Assembly (NCBI GenBank): GCA_002368175.1 | Contig: AP018172.1 | Span: forward strand, 5,521,001-5,585,000 | Reading direction: 5' to 3' | Source of the DNA: Calothrix sp. NIES-2098 | Lineage (GTDB): Bacteria > Cyanobacteriota > Cyanobacteriia > Cyanobacteriales > Nostocaceae | DNA length: 64,000 bases | Shown: one piece after another, positions 8,444 to 16,771 of the stretch | Position numbering within the stretch: the first letter of the stretch is position 1 | Layout of the letters: each line of letters opens with the position of its first letter | Made by a program: the position numbers and the translations under genes | Notes under the pieces: model-generated | What the model saw: only the letters and a program-made list of their open reading frames with translations | Databases searched by the model: none | What the model was told of the DNA's origin: nothing

Positions 8444-10069
8444 ATGACCCAGCTAAATACTCTCGAACTTGCTAAACAGGGTGATACCAATGCCATTAAT
8501 ACTCTGATAATTGAATGGTTAGGCTTACCCAGCATTACAGCAAAAACAAGCCTGAAGCAAGATTGTTTACAGGTAATGCTAGAATCAGCAAATATTCCAG
8601 AGCAAAATTCATTAGTTCCGTTGATTCATCATGGATTAATTGATTTAGGCATCCAAACTTTAAAAAAAGTCAAAATATTTGGGCGAGAAGCTGGTGAAGA
8701 TTTTCCTGATTGGCAACAAGAATTTGAATTAGAAGTACAGCCAAATTCACCTTCATCAACACCTCAAGCAGATGTTGATACTGAATCCGCCACTGCTATT
8801 ACCAAGACTACAACAGATAATCAATTATCTGTACAACAACCATCTTTCTTCGACTCATTGTTTGGAGTAGTAGCAGGAACAGCAGGAGCAATAAGTGGTG
8901 CTGCTGTCCAAACTGGGCAAGCTGTCGCTGGAGCCGCTATGGGAGTTGGTGGTGCTATTGGTGGTGTAGCATTTGGTGTAGCAGATGGTGCTGTCCAAAC
9001 TGGGCAAGCTGTTGCTGGGGCTGCTATGGGAGTTGGTGGTGCTATTGGTGGTGTAGCATTCGGTGTAGCAGATGGCGCTGTACAAACTGGGCAAGCTGTC
9101 GCTGGAGCTGCTATAGGTGTTGGTGAGGCTCTCAGCGGTGCAGCTTTACAAGCAACACAAGTAGCAGGACAAGCATTAGCAATTGTTGGCAATAATCCTC
9201 CGTTGCGATTAGCAATAAAATCTTTAAATCAGGATTGGTTGAATCCTTTTATAGAAAAGATTGATGTAGTTAAAGCTGAGGCTGCTGTCAAAAAATTACA
9301 GCAAGAACACCCAAATCAAAAACCAGGAGAAATTGCTCATCATCTAATGTTGGAAAAAGCTGTTTTTGCTGGAGGAACAGGATTAGCTAGTAGTCTAGCA
9401 CCAGGACAAGCAGCAGCCATGTTTGCTGTCGATTGTGCTGCTACAGCCGCATTATCAGTAGAGTTAGTTTATCAAATTGCTGCTGCTTATGGAATGAATT
9501 TAACAGCTTCTGAACGTAAATCGGAAGCTGTAGCAATTTTTGGTTTAGGGCTAGGTGGACAAACAGCAATTAAAGCAGGGTTGGGTTTGCTGCGAAATCT
9601 ACCAGTCGCAGGAGCCGTAATTGGGGCTAGTTCAAATGCAGTAATGATTTATGCCTTGGGTTACGCTGCTTGTCAATTTTATGAAGCAAAGCAAAATCCA
9701 ATAACCTTACAAGCAACATTAGTAGATGCTCAGATAGAGAGCGAAAAATATCTCGAAGCTGCTATTTCCCAAGAAAAAATTATGGATCAAATTTTAGTTC
9801 ATGTTGTGTTAGCAGGTAATCCAAATAAATCTTGGGAAGAAATTCTAAAAGAATTGCAAACTGCAAATCTTAGTCCAGCATCTATCGATGCGATCGCTGC
9901 TAATATGAAGTCCCCACCATCGCTAGAAAGCTTGCTTAAGCAAGTTAGTAGTGATTTCGCTGTACCTTTAATAGCTCAGTGTCATAAAATTGCTCATTTA
10001 GATGGAATAATTACGCCAGCAGAAGCCAAGGTAATAGAGACTATTAAAAGCAAGCTAAACCGTAAATAA
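8444..10069 (+). CDS. repeat-containing protein with EcsC/DUF697-like and TerB-like parts
   Basis: 541 residues from the ATG at 8444 (MTQLNTLELAKQGD); an in-frame GTG at 8399 would add 15. Residues 1-95 resemble an N-terminal module seen on many Nostocales proteins (LAKQGD...AINTLI...ITAKTSLKQDCLQVML). Next come nearly three copies of a 29-residue Gly/Ala-rich hydrophobic unit (GAVQTGQAVAGAAMGVGG...). A mid-region with AVDCAATAALSVELVYQIAAAYG and GLGLLRNLPVAGAVIGASSN looks like EcsC/DUF697-type membrane-associated helices. The C-terminus, CHKIAHLDGIITPAEAKVI, resembles a TerB helical motif. The function is unknown. The Gly-rich repeats suggest insertion into, or oligomerisation at, a membrane. 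Domain assignments beyond the repeat are tentative. Confidence 0.7.
   Translation: MTQLNTLELAKQGDTNAINTLIIEWLGLPSITAKTSLKQDCLQVMLESANIPEQNSLVPLIHHGLIDLGIQTLKKVKIFGREAGEDFPDWQQEFELEVQPNSPSSTPQADVDTESATAITKTTTDNQLSVQQPSFFDSLFGVVAGTAGAISGAAVQTGQAVAGAAMGVGGAIGGVAFGVADGAVQTGQAVAGAAMGVGGAIGGVAFGVADGAVQTGQAVAGAAIGVGEALSGAALQATQVAGQALAIVGNNPPLRLAIKSLNQDWLNPFIEKIDVVKAEAAVKKLQQEHPNQKPGEIAHHLMLEKAVFAGGTGLASSLAPGQAAAMFAVDCAATAALSVELVYQIAAAYGMNLTASERKSEAVAIFGLGLGGQTAIKAGLGLLRNLPVAGAVIGASSNAVMIYALGYAACQFYEAKQNPITLQATLVDAQIESEKYLEAAISQEKIMDQILVHVVLAGNPNKSWEEILKELQTANLSPASIDAIAANMKSPPSLESLLKQVSSDFAVPLIAQCHKIAHLDGIITPAEAKVIETIKSKLNRK
8900..9160 (+). repeat. 87-bp in-frame tandem repeat, three units
   Basis: Units run 8900-8986, 8987-9073 and 9074-9160. 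The first two are nearly identical at the nucleotide level; the third diverges after about 55 bases. Each encodes 29 residues (AAVQTGQAVAGAAMGVGG... through GVAFGVAD). Near identity of units 1 and 2 implies recent duplication, so copy number may vary among strains. Confidence 0.9.
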
Positions 10070-10234
10070 TTTGCACTTAAATATCTAGCAGTTCGTCTTA
10101 TTAGTTGTGAGAAGTTGCAAGGTATTCAGATTCCCGAATTTTCTAAAAAGTCGGGAATCTTACAGCCAAGCAAGATTAATACGATAGAACAGTAGATTAT
10201 TAGGGTGAATGCTGAGTTAGCATAGATACAGCAT

Positions 10235-10257
10235 CTCACGGGCGGTGAGTTTTTTTA
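10235..10257 (+). terminator. possible intrinsic terminator
   Basis: CTCAC GGGCG GTGAG forms a short 5-bp stem directly followed by a run of eight T. It is about 170 bases downstream of the 541-residue gene. The stem is short, so it may be weak or belong to an unannotated small transcript. Confidence 0.4.
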
Positions 10258-10404
10258 ATTATATACTCAAGGCGCTACAAGACCTGACGCTGTTAATAGG
10301 TGAGCGATCGCGCGATCTAACTAATTTTTTGATATCAAAATTCGCGGTGTCTGCATCCTTGGGTTATTTGTGGAAATTTTACTGAAAATAAAGATTTATT
10401 TCAC

Positions 10405-10428
10405 TTAAACAACATCAATGTTGTTTAA
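10405..10428. promoter_or_regulatory. 11-bp perfect palindrome upstream of chlB
   Basis: TTAAACAACAT and ATGTTGTTTAA are separated by two bases (CA), giving a near-continuous 24-base palindrome 186 bases before the chlB start. There is no T-run after it, so an operator for a dimeric regulator, or an RNA hairpin in a long leader, is more likely than a terminator. The regulator is unknown. Confidence 0.45.
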
Positions 10429-10613
10429 CTTAAGAGCTAGATCCCAAGTAGTTAGCAGGTTTGAGCGATCGCACTTGACTTGAAACTTAATAATTTGCCC
10501 ATTTTGTCCGAGGCTCAAGTTTTGAGAGAATCAGACAACGATGAGAAAACCAGCAATCATAGTCCACTCATATTGGACTGTTTGTTATTTCAGTTTATAA
10601 GGGAGAACACCTG

Positions 10614-12140
10614 ATGAAATTGGCTTACTGGATGTATGCAGGGCCAGCCCACATAGGTACACTGCGAATCGCCAGTTCTTTTAAGAATGTCCATGCCATC
10701 ATGCACGCCCCACTTGGCGATGACTACTTTAACGTCATGCGCTCTATGCTATCAAGGGAAAGGGACTTTACTCCGGTAACAGCCAGTGTCGTAGATCGCA
10801 ACGTTTTGGCACGTGGCTCTCAGGAGAAGGTGGTAGACAATATCACCCGCAAAGATGCTGAAGAACGCCCGGATTTGATTGTGTTAACTCCCACCTGTAC
10901 TTCCAGTATTTTGCAAGAAGATTTGCACAACTTTGTCGAACGAGCACAACTGGAAGCAAAAGGGGACGTAATGCTGGCGGATGTTAACCACTACCGCTAC
11001 AACGAACTGCAAGCAGCCGATCGCACTCTGCATCAAATCGTCCAATTCTACATTGAGAAAGCCCGTAAAAAAGGCGAACTCCCAGAAGGCAAAACTGCTA
11101 AACCCTCTGTTAACATCATTGGTATTTCTACCTTAGGTTTCCACCATCAGCACGACTGCACCGAACTGAAAAAGCTGATGGCTGACTTGGGAATTGAGGT
11201 GAACACCGTAATTCCTGAAGGCGCTTCTGTGAATGAATTGAAGAAGATGCCGCAAGCTTGGTTTAACCTAGTACCTTACCGCGAACTCGGCTTACAAGCA
11301 GCTCGTTACCTAGAAGCAGAATTTGGCACTCCCTATGTAGACATTACCCCAATGGGTGTTGTAGAAACTGCTCGCTGTATCCGCAAAATTCAGCAGGTAA
11401 TTAACGCCCAAGGTGCTCATGTAGATTACGAAGAGTTCATTAACGAACAAACTCTGTATGTATCTCAGGCTGCTTGGTTCTCCCGTTCTATCGACTGCCA
11501 AAACTTGACTGGTAAAAAAGCTGTGGTATTTGGTGACAACACCCACGCCGCCGCCATTACCAAAATTTTGTCACGGGAAATGGGAATTCACGTAGTTTGG
11601 GCGGGAACTTACTGCAAATATGATGCAGACTGGTTCCGCGAACAAGTCAGCGAGTATTGCGATGAAGTCTTAATCACCGACGATCATGGAGAAATTGGGG
11701 ATGCGATCGCCCGCGTTGAACCCTCCGCCATCTTCGGTACGCAAATGGAACGCCACGTTGGTAAGCGCTTGGATATTCCCTGCGGTGTCATAGCTGCACC
11801 CATCCACGTGCAAAACTTCCCCATTGGTTACAAACCATTCTTGGGTTACGAAGGTACAAATCAAATTACAGATTTGATTTACAATTCCTTCACCTTAGGA
11901 ATGGAAGATCATCTTTTGGAAATCTTCGGCGGACACGATACCAAAGAAGTGATTACCAAAGGAATTTCTGCCGAATCAGATTTGAATTGGACAAAAGATG
12001 GTTTAGCAGAATTGAACAAAATTCCTGGATTTGTGCGCGGTAAAGTCAAGCGCAACACCGAAAAATTTGCACGCGATCGCGGCATTAAAGATATCAATTC
12101 TGAAGTGCTATACGCTGCAAAAGAAGCTGTTGGCGCTTAG
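10614..12140 (+). CDS. chlB: light-independent protochlorophyllide reductase subunit B
   Basis: A 508-residue ChlB. With ChlN it forms the NB component of dark-operative protochlorophyllide oxidoreductase, which takes electrons from the ChlL iron protein and reduces ring D of protochlorophyllide without light. It starts MKLAYWMYAGPAHIGTLR after a good ribosome binding site (GGGAGAA). Family motifs include the ligand-region cysteine in LTPTCTSSILQEDL and the nitrogenase-like VFGDNTHAAAITKIL in the middle. The length is typical. chlL and chlN are not adjacent, as is common in cyanobacteria. A strong terminator follows 24 bases after the stop. Confidence 0.97.
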   Translation: MKLAYWMYAGPAHIGTLRIASSFKNVHAIMHAPLGDDYFNVMRSMLSRERDFTPVTASVVDRNVLARGSQEKVVDNITRKDAEERPDLIVLTPTCTSSILQEDLHNFVERAQLEAKGDVMLADVNHYRYNELQAADRTLHQIVQFYIEKARKKGELPEGKTAKPSVNIIGISTLGFHHQHDCTELKKLMADLGIEVNTVIPEGASVNELKKMPQAWFNLVPYRELGLQAARYLEAEFGTPYVDITPMGVVETARCIRKIQQVINAQGAHVDYEEFINEQTLYVSQAAWFSRSIDCQNLTGKKAVVFGDNTHAAAITKILSREMGIHVVWAGTYCKYDADWFREQVSEYCDEVLITDDHGEIGDAIARVEPSAIFGTQMERHVGKRLDIPCGVIAAPIHVQNFPIGYKPFLGYEGTNQITDLIYNSFTLGMEDHLLEIFGGHDTKEVITKGISAESDLNWTKDGLAELNKIPGFVRGKVKRNTEKFARDRGIKDINSEVLYAAKEAVGA

Positions 12141-12163
12141 GCTAATAGTTGATAATCAAAAAC

Positions 12164-12195
12164 AAAAAGAGCATCTTGAATGGATGCTCTTTTTG
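12164..12195 (+). terminator. chlB intrinsic terminator
   Basis: AAAAAGAGCATC and GATGCTCTTTTT form a 12-bp stem with a 7-base loop, ending in a T-run, 24 bases after the chlB stop. The A-tract on the left arm makes it usable in both directions, which suits the convergent NB-ARC gene. Confidence 0.85.
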
Positions 12196-12280
12196 CTATT
12201 TATAAATAAAGACTGTTGTGAATTTACTAAATATCTTTTAGGCTCCTTTCCAGTAGCGATGTGCGATAAAATTCGCATAA

Positions 12281-13615
12281 TTAATCAATGTCCTCAGTGG
12301 GAATATCGCAGCATACCTGACCAATCAGTTTGTCAGTGATGTATTCCATGACTACAGGTTGTTGAGTATAATTACCCGATTGCTGTTCAATGAGCGATCG
12401 CTTTTGCAAAGACAACAGCGCTTCTAGTAATTCTCGCTCAGAAATTTGTGAAATAATACATTGCTGCAATTCTTTTAGCGTTACCCAATCTTGTTTGACT
12501 GCTAGCGAGTACATCACTTGCTTTTCGTTAGCAGAAAGGCGATGAAACTGTTGCTCCAATATTTCCCAAAGTTCGCCAAAAACAACAGGACTGTGCTGTA
12601 AAAATTGAGAAATATTACCATCAAATAAATACTGAATTGCCGTTGCGACAATTTTCAAAGCTAAAGGATTACCTCGATAACGCTGAATTAGCTTGTCACA
12701 TTCAACTGTTGAATCCACTAGCCCTTTTGCGGCGAGGATTTGCTGTGATTCTAACTGTGACAAGCCATTTAATTGTAGCGATCGCACTGGTAGAGTTTCA
12801 CCTTCCCTAGCTGTAAATCCACTTGGTGTTTCTCGACTAGTAAACAATAAGCAACTTTGATGAACTTCATCTCCTATTCGTCTGAGAAGTTGACCATATC
12901 CTTCATACCCAGCACAATAGTGACCTGAGATTTTCCCACTTTGCAAAATTGATTCGAGATTATCCAATAGAATCAGGCAGCGTTGGGAGCGCAAGTACTT
13001 AATCAGACATGAGATTTGACTTTCTATAGTGTCGGACAGATTTACTTCTGTTTGCTGGGAGCAGAACGAAATTAACTCCCGCATCAGCTCAAAAATCGGC
13101 GGACTATTCCTGAGACTACGCCAAATTACCAAATCAAACTGGCTCTGCAACTGTTCTGCAACTTTCACAGACAAAGCTGTTTTGCCAATTCCACCTATAC
13201 CTAACAGCATCACTAAGCGGCATTTTTCCTCGACAATCCACTCTCGCAACAATGCTTGTTCTTCCGTACGTCCATAGAACATAGACACATCAATTGCTTC
13301 TCCCCAATCTTGCTTTTTCTGGGGAGTATCAGGGATTGCAAAGCCTGGGGTTGTAGATAGCTGTGATTCTGCTTGTAAGAGATTGGAGTAATAACGCCGC
13401 AAAACTGTTTTGACGTTACTTTTGGCGATATTTTCTCCCAGTGCTTTTGAAAGGGTTTGCCATAACCGAAAGCCTACGTCTCGGATGTAATCATCATCAT
13501 AGCCTGAGCTTTCGGCAATCTCTGCATAAGTGTATCCTTGCCAACACAATCTCAGTACTAACTCTTGAATATTGCTTAAATGTTTTTTCTGCAATACTCT
13601 ATCTAAAACCAGCAT
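12281..13615 (-). CDS. NB-ARC ATPase, lacking the usual C-terminal repeats
   Basis: A 444-residue STAND-type ATPase. Residues 1-75 form a helical N-terminal domain with an HTH-like YTYAEIAESSGYDDDYIRD, of the kind that precedes NB-ARC in cyanobacteria. The Walker A is LLGIGGIGKTALS (about 136), the Walker B is RCLILLDNLES (about 212), and the sensor is LLFTSRE. The GNPLALKIVA GLPL-like motif and a winged-helix region follow. Typical homologues continue with WD40 or TPR sensor repeats after the VMEYITDKLI helix. Here the frame stops about 15 residues later (CDIPTEDID). It is therefore either a natural short form or a 3'-truncated gene. Its partner and ligand are unknown. Confidence 0.8.
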   Translation of the reverse strand: MLVLDRVLQKKHLSNIQELVLRLCWQGYTYAEIAESSGYDDDYIRDVGFRLWQTLSKALGENIAKSNVKTVLRRYYSNLLQAESQLSTTPGFAIPDTPQKKQDWGEAIDVSMFYGRTEEQALLREWIVEEKCRLVMLLGIGGIGKTALSVKVAEQLQSQFDLVIWRSLRNSPPIFELMRELISFCSQQTEVNLSDTIESQISCLIKYLRSQRCLILLDNLESILQSGKISGHYCAGYEGYGQLLRRIGDEVHQSCLLFTSRETPSGFTAREGETLPVRSLQLNGLSQLESQQILAAKGLVDSTVECDKLIQRYRGNPLALKIVATAIQYLFDGNISQFLQHSPVVFGELWEILEQQFHRLSANEKQVMYSLAVKQDWVTLKELQQCIISQISERELLEALLSLQKRSLIEQQSGNYTQQPVVMEYITDKLIGQVCCDIPTEDID

Positions 13616-14281
13616 TGCTTGCTCAAAAGTAAATTCTATGACTCCCCCATAATCTTCTCGTACCTCTAAGCTTCATAAAGTTATCAGAGATTCATCAAAA
13701 TTTTATGCAGCTAAAAAATAATTTCACTAGGCATAGGGGAGGCAGTGCGTTGCGGAGCCAGTCGCGTGGTGAGGCAGCGAGGTCTTGGGGAGCCAGTCCG
13801 TTGCGGGGGTTCCCCCCGTTGAAGGAACTGGCGTGGTTTCCCCCATGAGCAACTGCCGAAAGGGTTTCCCGACTTGAGCGTAGACGCCCAGAGGGCGGCT
13901 TCTCGTAGAGTACTGGCGTGAGGTATCCTCCGTTGTAGCAACTGCCGTCATTGGGCATGGAGGAGAGATGACAGGGAGAGGGAAGATGAGCAGATGCAGA
14001 AGAAAACTCCGCACACTCCCTCATCCTGCCTCTTCAGTCACCAAAACTCAGCATTGATTGTACGCAATTGAGAAACCCTGTAAAGGATCAAATCTAGAAG
14101 CGGAGGCTAAAAATCCCCTCAGTACATCCAGAAAACTAAAAGATCGCTGAAGGGATATGTTTTATCAAATAAATTTCTCCTAAATTCCACACCACTCTAC
14201 CCCTTGATCAATGCAGGTAATATGTTATAATCATCTGCGTTGATTAGCGGTTACTAACTATGTCCAAAGAAAAGGCGTTAG
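13616..14281. other. repeat-filled intergenic region
   Basis: This 666-base gap contains the GC-rich element and surrounding repeat described separately, plus AT-rich flanks. Overlapping ORFs on the minus strand at 13695-14024 are artefacts of the repeat (low-complexity Pro/Ser/Arg translations in three frames). No gene is supported. Confidence 0.7.
13731..14050. repeat. GC-rich interspersed repeat nested inside a second repeat family
   Basis: From about 13738 to 13955 the sequence is markedly GC-rich compared with its neighbours. It is built of variations on GTTGCGG, GGTTCCCCCCGTTG, GCAACTGCC and GGCGTGG, with many short inverted arms. It is flanked by GCATAGGG on the left and GGCATGGAGGAGAGATG on the right, words that are contiguous in the related copy at 4061-4160. 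The core therefore looks inserted into the older element. It is non-coding and resembles the GC-rich repeats scattered through Nostocales genomes. Confidence 0.6.
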
Positions 14282-14536
14282 TTAGTAGTAATCATGTTGT
14301 GGTTCTGGTTCTGGTTGCGTCATAGCAAAATTTGATGCATCGTACAAGTAGCGGCTGGCTTCCTCTTCTAGACGATGAATCAGATAAGGTTCAATGGCGT
14401 TCCCATGTCTCAGCGCGGCTAAATATCCATCCAAATACATCCGCATATCGTCCATACGATAACCGCGATTCCATAACTCGACGAAGGCGTCGGTAATTCT
14501 TTGGTAATAGCGGATGGTTTGTGCGTCTTGGAGCAT
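14282..14536 (-). CDS. small conserved cyanobacterial protein (DUF6761-like)
   Basis: 84 residues beginning MLQDAQTIRYYQRITDAF, with a helical, charged composition and an acidic Pro-rich tail (PEPEPQHDYY). The pattern ELWNRGYRMDDMRMYLDGYL is what I associate with a small family conserved across cyanobacteria (DUF6761). It is soluble with no cysteines. The function is unknown. Codon usage looks normal and the start ATG is clear, so the gene is probably real. Confidence 0.65.
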   Translation of the reverse strand: MLQDAQTIRYYQRITDAFVELWNRGYRMDDMRMYLDGYLAALRHGNAIEPYLIHRLEEEASRYLYDASNFAMTQPEPEPQHDYY

Positions 14537-15089
14537 AACTGCTGAATTAATCTCTTTGGAATGAGAATTGTAAATGATTCACGCGGAAATGTGAAGTGTC
14601 ACTTTCCCCTCGGCATTGAGTCAAAATCAATATCTCTACTTTGGGCCTTACCCTCCAGCAGCTACAACGTATTTCGATCCTATTCCAGAAAACATGGAAT
14701 AAGATTAATTGGTAAGCTATTTTTATAATTCCGTTGATTAACATCCTAGCTTTTCTGGGGGATGGCAAAAACAACTTCTGCAAGCTGCAATTGGCTGTCA
14801 CCATAAGACCGGAAGCTGGCTTGGTGATGATAAGCTTTTTTGGCGATCGTGTTTTGGTACATTACCCGCTTTTAGGCGCTAGGATGTTTAAGCAGAACTA
14901 ATTTCAATAAGTCTAACAAAAATTTAAGAATATTACTAATCGGCTTGGGGCAAAGCATAAGTTAAACTTCTAGCCAAGATTGCTATCAAGAAATATAGAG
15001 CCAATAGTAATTGGAGTAACAAAGGCTACAAAACCTTGGTCATGGGCTTGTTACTTTGAAATTCATCAACGCTAAGGGGTCTTGCCACC
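14537..15089. other. intergenic region without recognised genes
   Basis: About 550 bases between the small minus-strand gene and the response regulator. An ORF on the minus strand (14547-14804) has no family resemblance and a composition unlike neighbouring genes; I treat it as spurious. No clear dyad or repeat is present. Confidence 0.5.
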
Positions 15090-15860
15090 GTGGGTTCGGT
15101 TTGTATTGAAATCGTTGAGGGGAATCCTCATCTGAGGTCGTTGCTAGGTTGGCACTTACAACAGTTGGAATACCGGGTACACCAAGCCGCCAGCATATAT
15201 CAAGCAAGGGAAGTGTTTTTGAGCCAGCAACCGACACTGGTAATTCTTGATGCTGATTTGCCTGATGGTGATGGCATTGAGTTTTGTCGTTGGTTAAATC
15301 GTCAACAACAACCTTTAATTCTCATGCTTTCTGCCCGTACTAATGAAGCTGATATTGTTGCAGGTTTAAAGGCGGGAGCAGATGATTACTTGAGCAAACC
15401 TTTTGGAATGCAAGAGTTTTTAGCAAGGGTAGAAGCACTCATTCGTCGCAACCGGACACCTGTTGCACCAGCTTATCTGGATTATGGTGCCCTGCAAATT
15501 GATTTAGTGCAGCGTCGGGTGAGATTTCAAGGAGAGTTTATCGATCTAACGCCCCAAGAATTTAGTTTATTATACGTTTTAGCCCAAGCGGGAGGAGTGC
15601 CATTATCTAGGTCAGAATTGCTACGAAGAGCTTGGCCTGATGCGATCGATAATCCGCGCACTATTGATACTCACGTTTTATCGCTGCGGAAAAAAGTTGA
15701 ACTCGATCCTAGGCAACCTAGTTTAATTCAAACTATCCGTAATGTGGGCTACCGTTTTAACATGGAAATTTTGAATTCCAATATTCCCCAATCACCACCA
15801 AAGTTGCCTAAAGAGAGATTTAGCAATCAACGCTCAACTCTTAGTACTCAACGCGTATAA
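15090..15860 (+). CDS. OmpR-family response regulator
   Basis: A 256-residue response regulator with an N-terminal receiver (1-120) and a C-terminal winged-helix DNA-binding domain (130-230). The phospho-acceptor aspartate is in LVILDADLPDGDG (about 53), with the conserved Thr/Ser (MLSARTNE) and Lys (YLSKPFGM). The acidic pocket is unusual: where most members have two adjacent acidic residues after beta-1, this one reads EIVEGNP. The output domain shows DLTPQEFSLLYVLA and RTIDTHVLSLRKK, ending with the NVGYRF motif. The start is a GTG at 15090, downstream of AAGGGG. No histidine kinase is adjacent. I do not assign a gene name. Confidence 0.88.
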   Translation: MGSVCIEIVEGNPHLRSLLGWHLQQLEYRVHQAASIYQAREVFLSQQPTLVILDADLPDGDGIEFCRWLNRQQQPLILMLSARTNEADIVAGLKAGADDYLSKPFGMQEFLARVEALIRRNRTPVAPAYLDYGALQIDLVQRRVRFQGEFIDLTPQEFSLLYVLAQAGGVPLSRSELLRRAWPDAIDNPRTIDTHVLSLRKKVELDPRQPSLIQTIRNVGYRFNMEILNSNIPQSPPKLPKERFSNQRSTLSTQRV

Positions 15861-15933
15861 GGGAGATGAAGGGGAAAGCTATTCAAAATTCAAAATGCAG
15901 AACTTTACTTGACTTTTGACTCTTGAATCTTAA

Positions 15934-16722
15934 CTAAATCCATTCCTCGGAGGCTTGAGCATCTGCGTGCATCAAGCTTGTTCGTAACTTAGGCCAGTCT
16001 ATTTCAGAGGCTGTGCAATCTGCCAACAATCGACCTTGCTGTAAGTGTAATAGTCGCGTACAAAATGACTGTGCTAGCTCTAGTTGGTGATTTACCATCA
16101 AAATTGTGGTGTGATGAGTGGGAACCATCTGAGTTAAGACTTCCATAAGATGGGAAGCTGTACCGATATCTAAGGCAGAGGTTGGCTCGTCTAATAATAA
16201 AATTTTAGGTTGGATGACTAAGGCACGTGCGATCGCTATTAGCTGTCGCTGTCCAATTGAAAGTTGCACTTCAGTCTTTCCTAACCAATCACTGGGAATA
16301 CGCAGTTTTTCTATCCAATGACTGACTCGCTGCTGAATTGTCTGTTTGGGTAAACCACGCAAAACCAGTGGATAAGTCAATGCTTGTTCAACTGTCATCC
16401 CCAAAAGCTTCGACTCTTGCAATACCAGTGTCACTACCTGGCGTAACTGGATTATGGGAATTTGGCGATATTCCTGATTCTCCAGAAATATTTTGCCACG
16501 AGTAGGTTCAATTAGGCGGTTGATCAGCTTGAATAACGCTGTTTTTCCCGCACCTGATGAACCGACAATGGCAATGCGCTCCTCTGGGAATAGCTCAAAA
16601 TCAATATCTTGTAAGATGGGATATCCTTGATGGTTTGCGGAAATTTGACTTTTGAGCTTAGTAAACAGATTGACTTGCTCTAGTCTGAGTATGGCTTTTG
16701 GGGTGACATTATCCAAGTTCAA
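15934..16722 (-). CDS. orphan ABC transporter ATP-binding protein
   Basis: A 262-residue ABC ATPase. Walker A is GSSGAGKTALFK (about 54), the Q-loop is LVLQESKLLG, Walker B is KILLLDEPTSALD, and the H-loop is ILMVNHQLEL. The signature is LSIGQRQL rather than LSGGQ, which is a tolerated variant. Sequence style is closest to phosphate/UPP-type importer ATPases. No permease or binding protein lies in the window, so its partner must be encoded elsewhere. The apparent start is a TTG at 16722; no ATG or GTG exists between it and the upstream in-frame stop. It lies 49 bases after the next gene on the same strand. Confidence 0.85.
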   Translation of the reverse strand: MNLDNVTPKAILRLEQVNLFTKLKSQISANHQGYPILQDIDFELFPEERIAIVGSSGAGKTALFKLINRLIEPTRGKIFLENQEYRQIPIIQLRQVVTLVLQESKLLGMTVEQALTYPLVLRGLPKQTIQQRVSHWIEKLRIPSDWLGKTEVQLSIGQRQLIAIARALVIQPKILLLDEPTSALDIGTASHLMEVLTQMVPTHHTTILMVNHQLELAQSFCTRLLHLQQGRLLADCTASEIDWPKLRTSLMHADAQASEEWI

Positions 16723-16771
16723 CTTTGATTTACTTAACCTTATCGAAATGAGGAAGAATTAGGTTCAGCGT

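Larger units (their letters stand above)
10070..10613. other. long chlB upstream region with several dyads
   Basis: This 544-base region holds three dyads. One is at 10128-10160: AGATTCCCGA and TCGGGAATCT, a 10-bp stem with a 13-base loop and no T-run. The second, at 10235-10257, is CTCAC/GTGAG followed by eight T, resembling a short terminator for the upstream gene. The third, at 10405-10428, is an 11-bp palindrome listed separately. HIP1 octamers are present. No ORF is convincing. Confidence 0.5.

Noticed and set aside
8821..9192. Minus-strand ORF opposite the 87-bp repeat
   Set aside because: It is a mirror of the repetitive coding strand (Ala/Pro/Thr periodic translation) and has no independent support.
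13695..14024. Three overlapping minus-strand ORFs of 76-109 codons
   Set aside because: All lie inside the GC-rich interspersed repeat, overlap each other in different frames, and translate to low-complexity Pro/Ser/Arg sequence.
14547..14804. 85-codon minus-strand ORF
   Set aside because: No recognisable family, no ribosome binding site, and composition unlike nearby genes.
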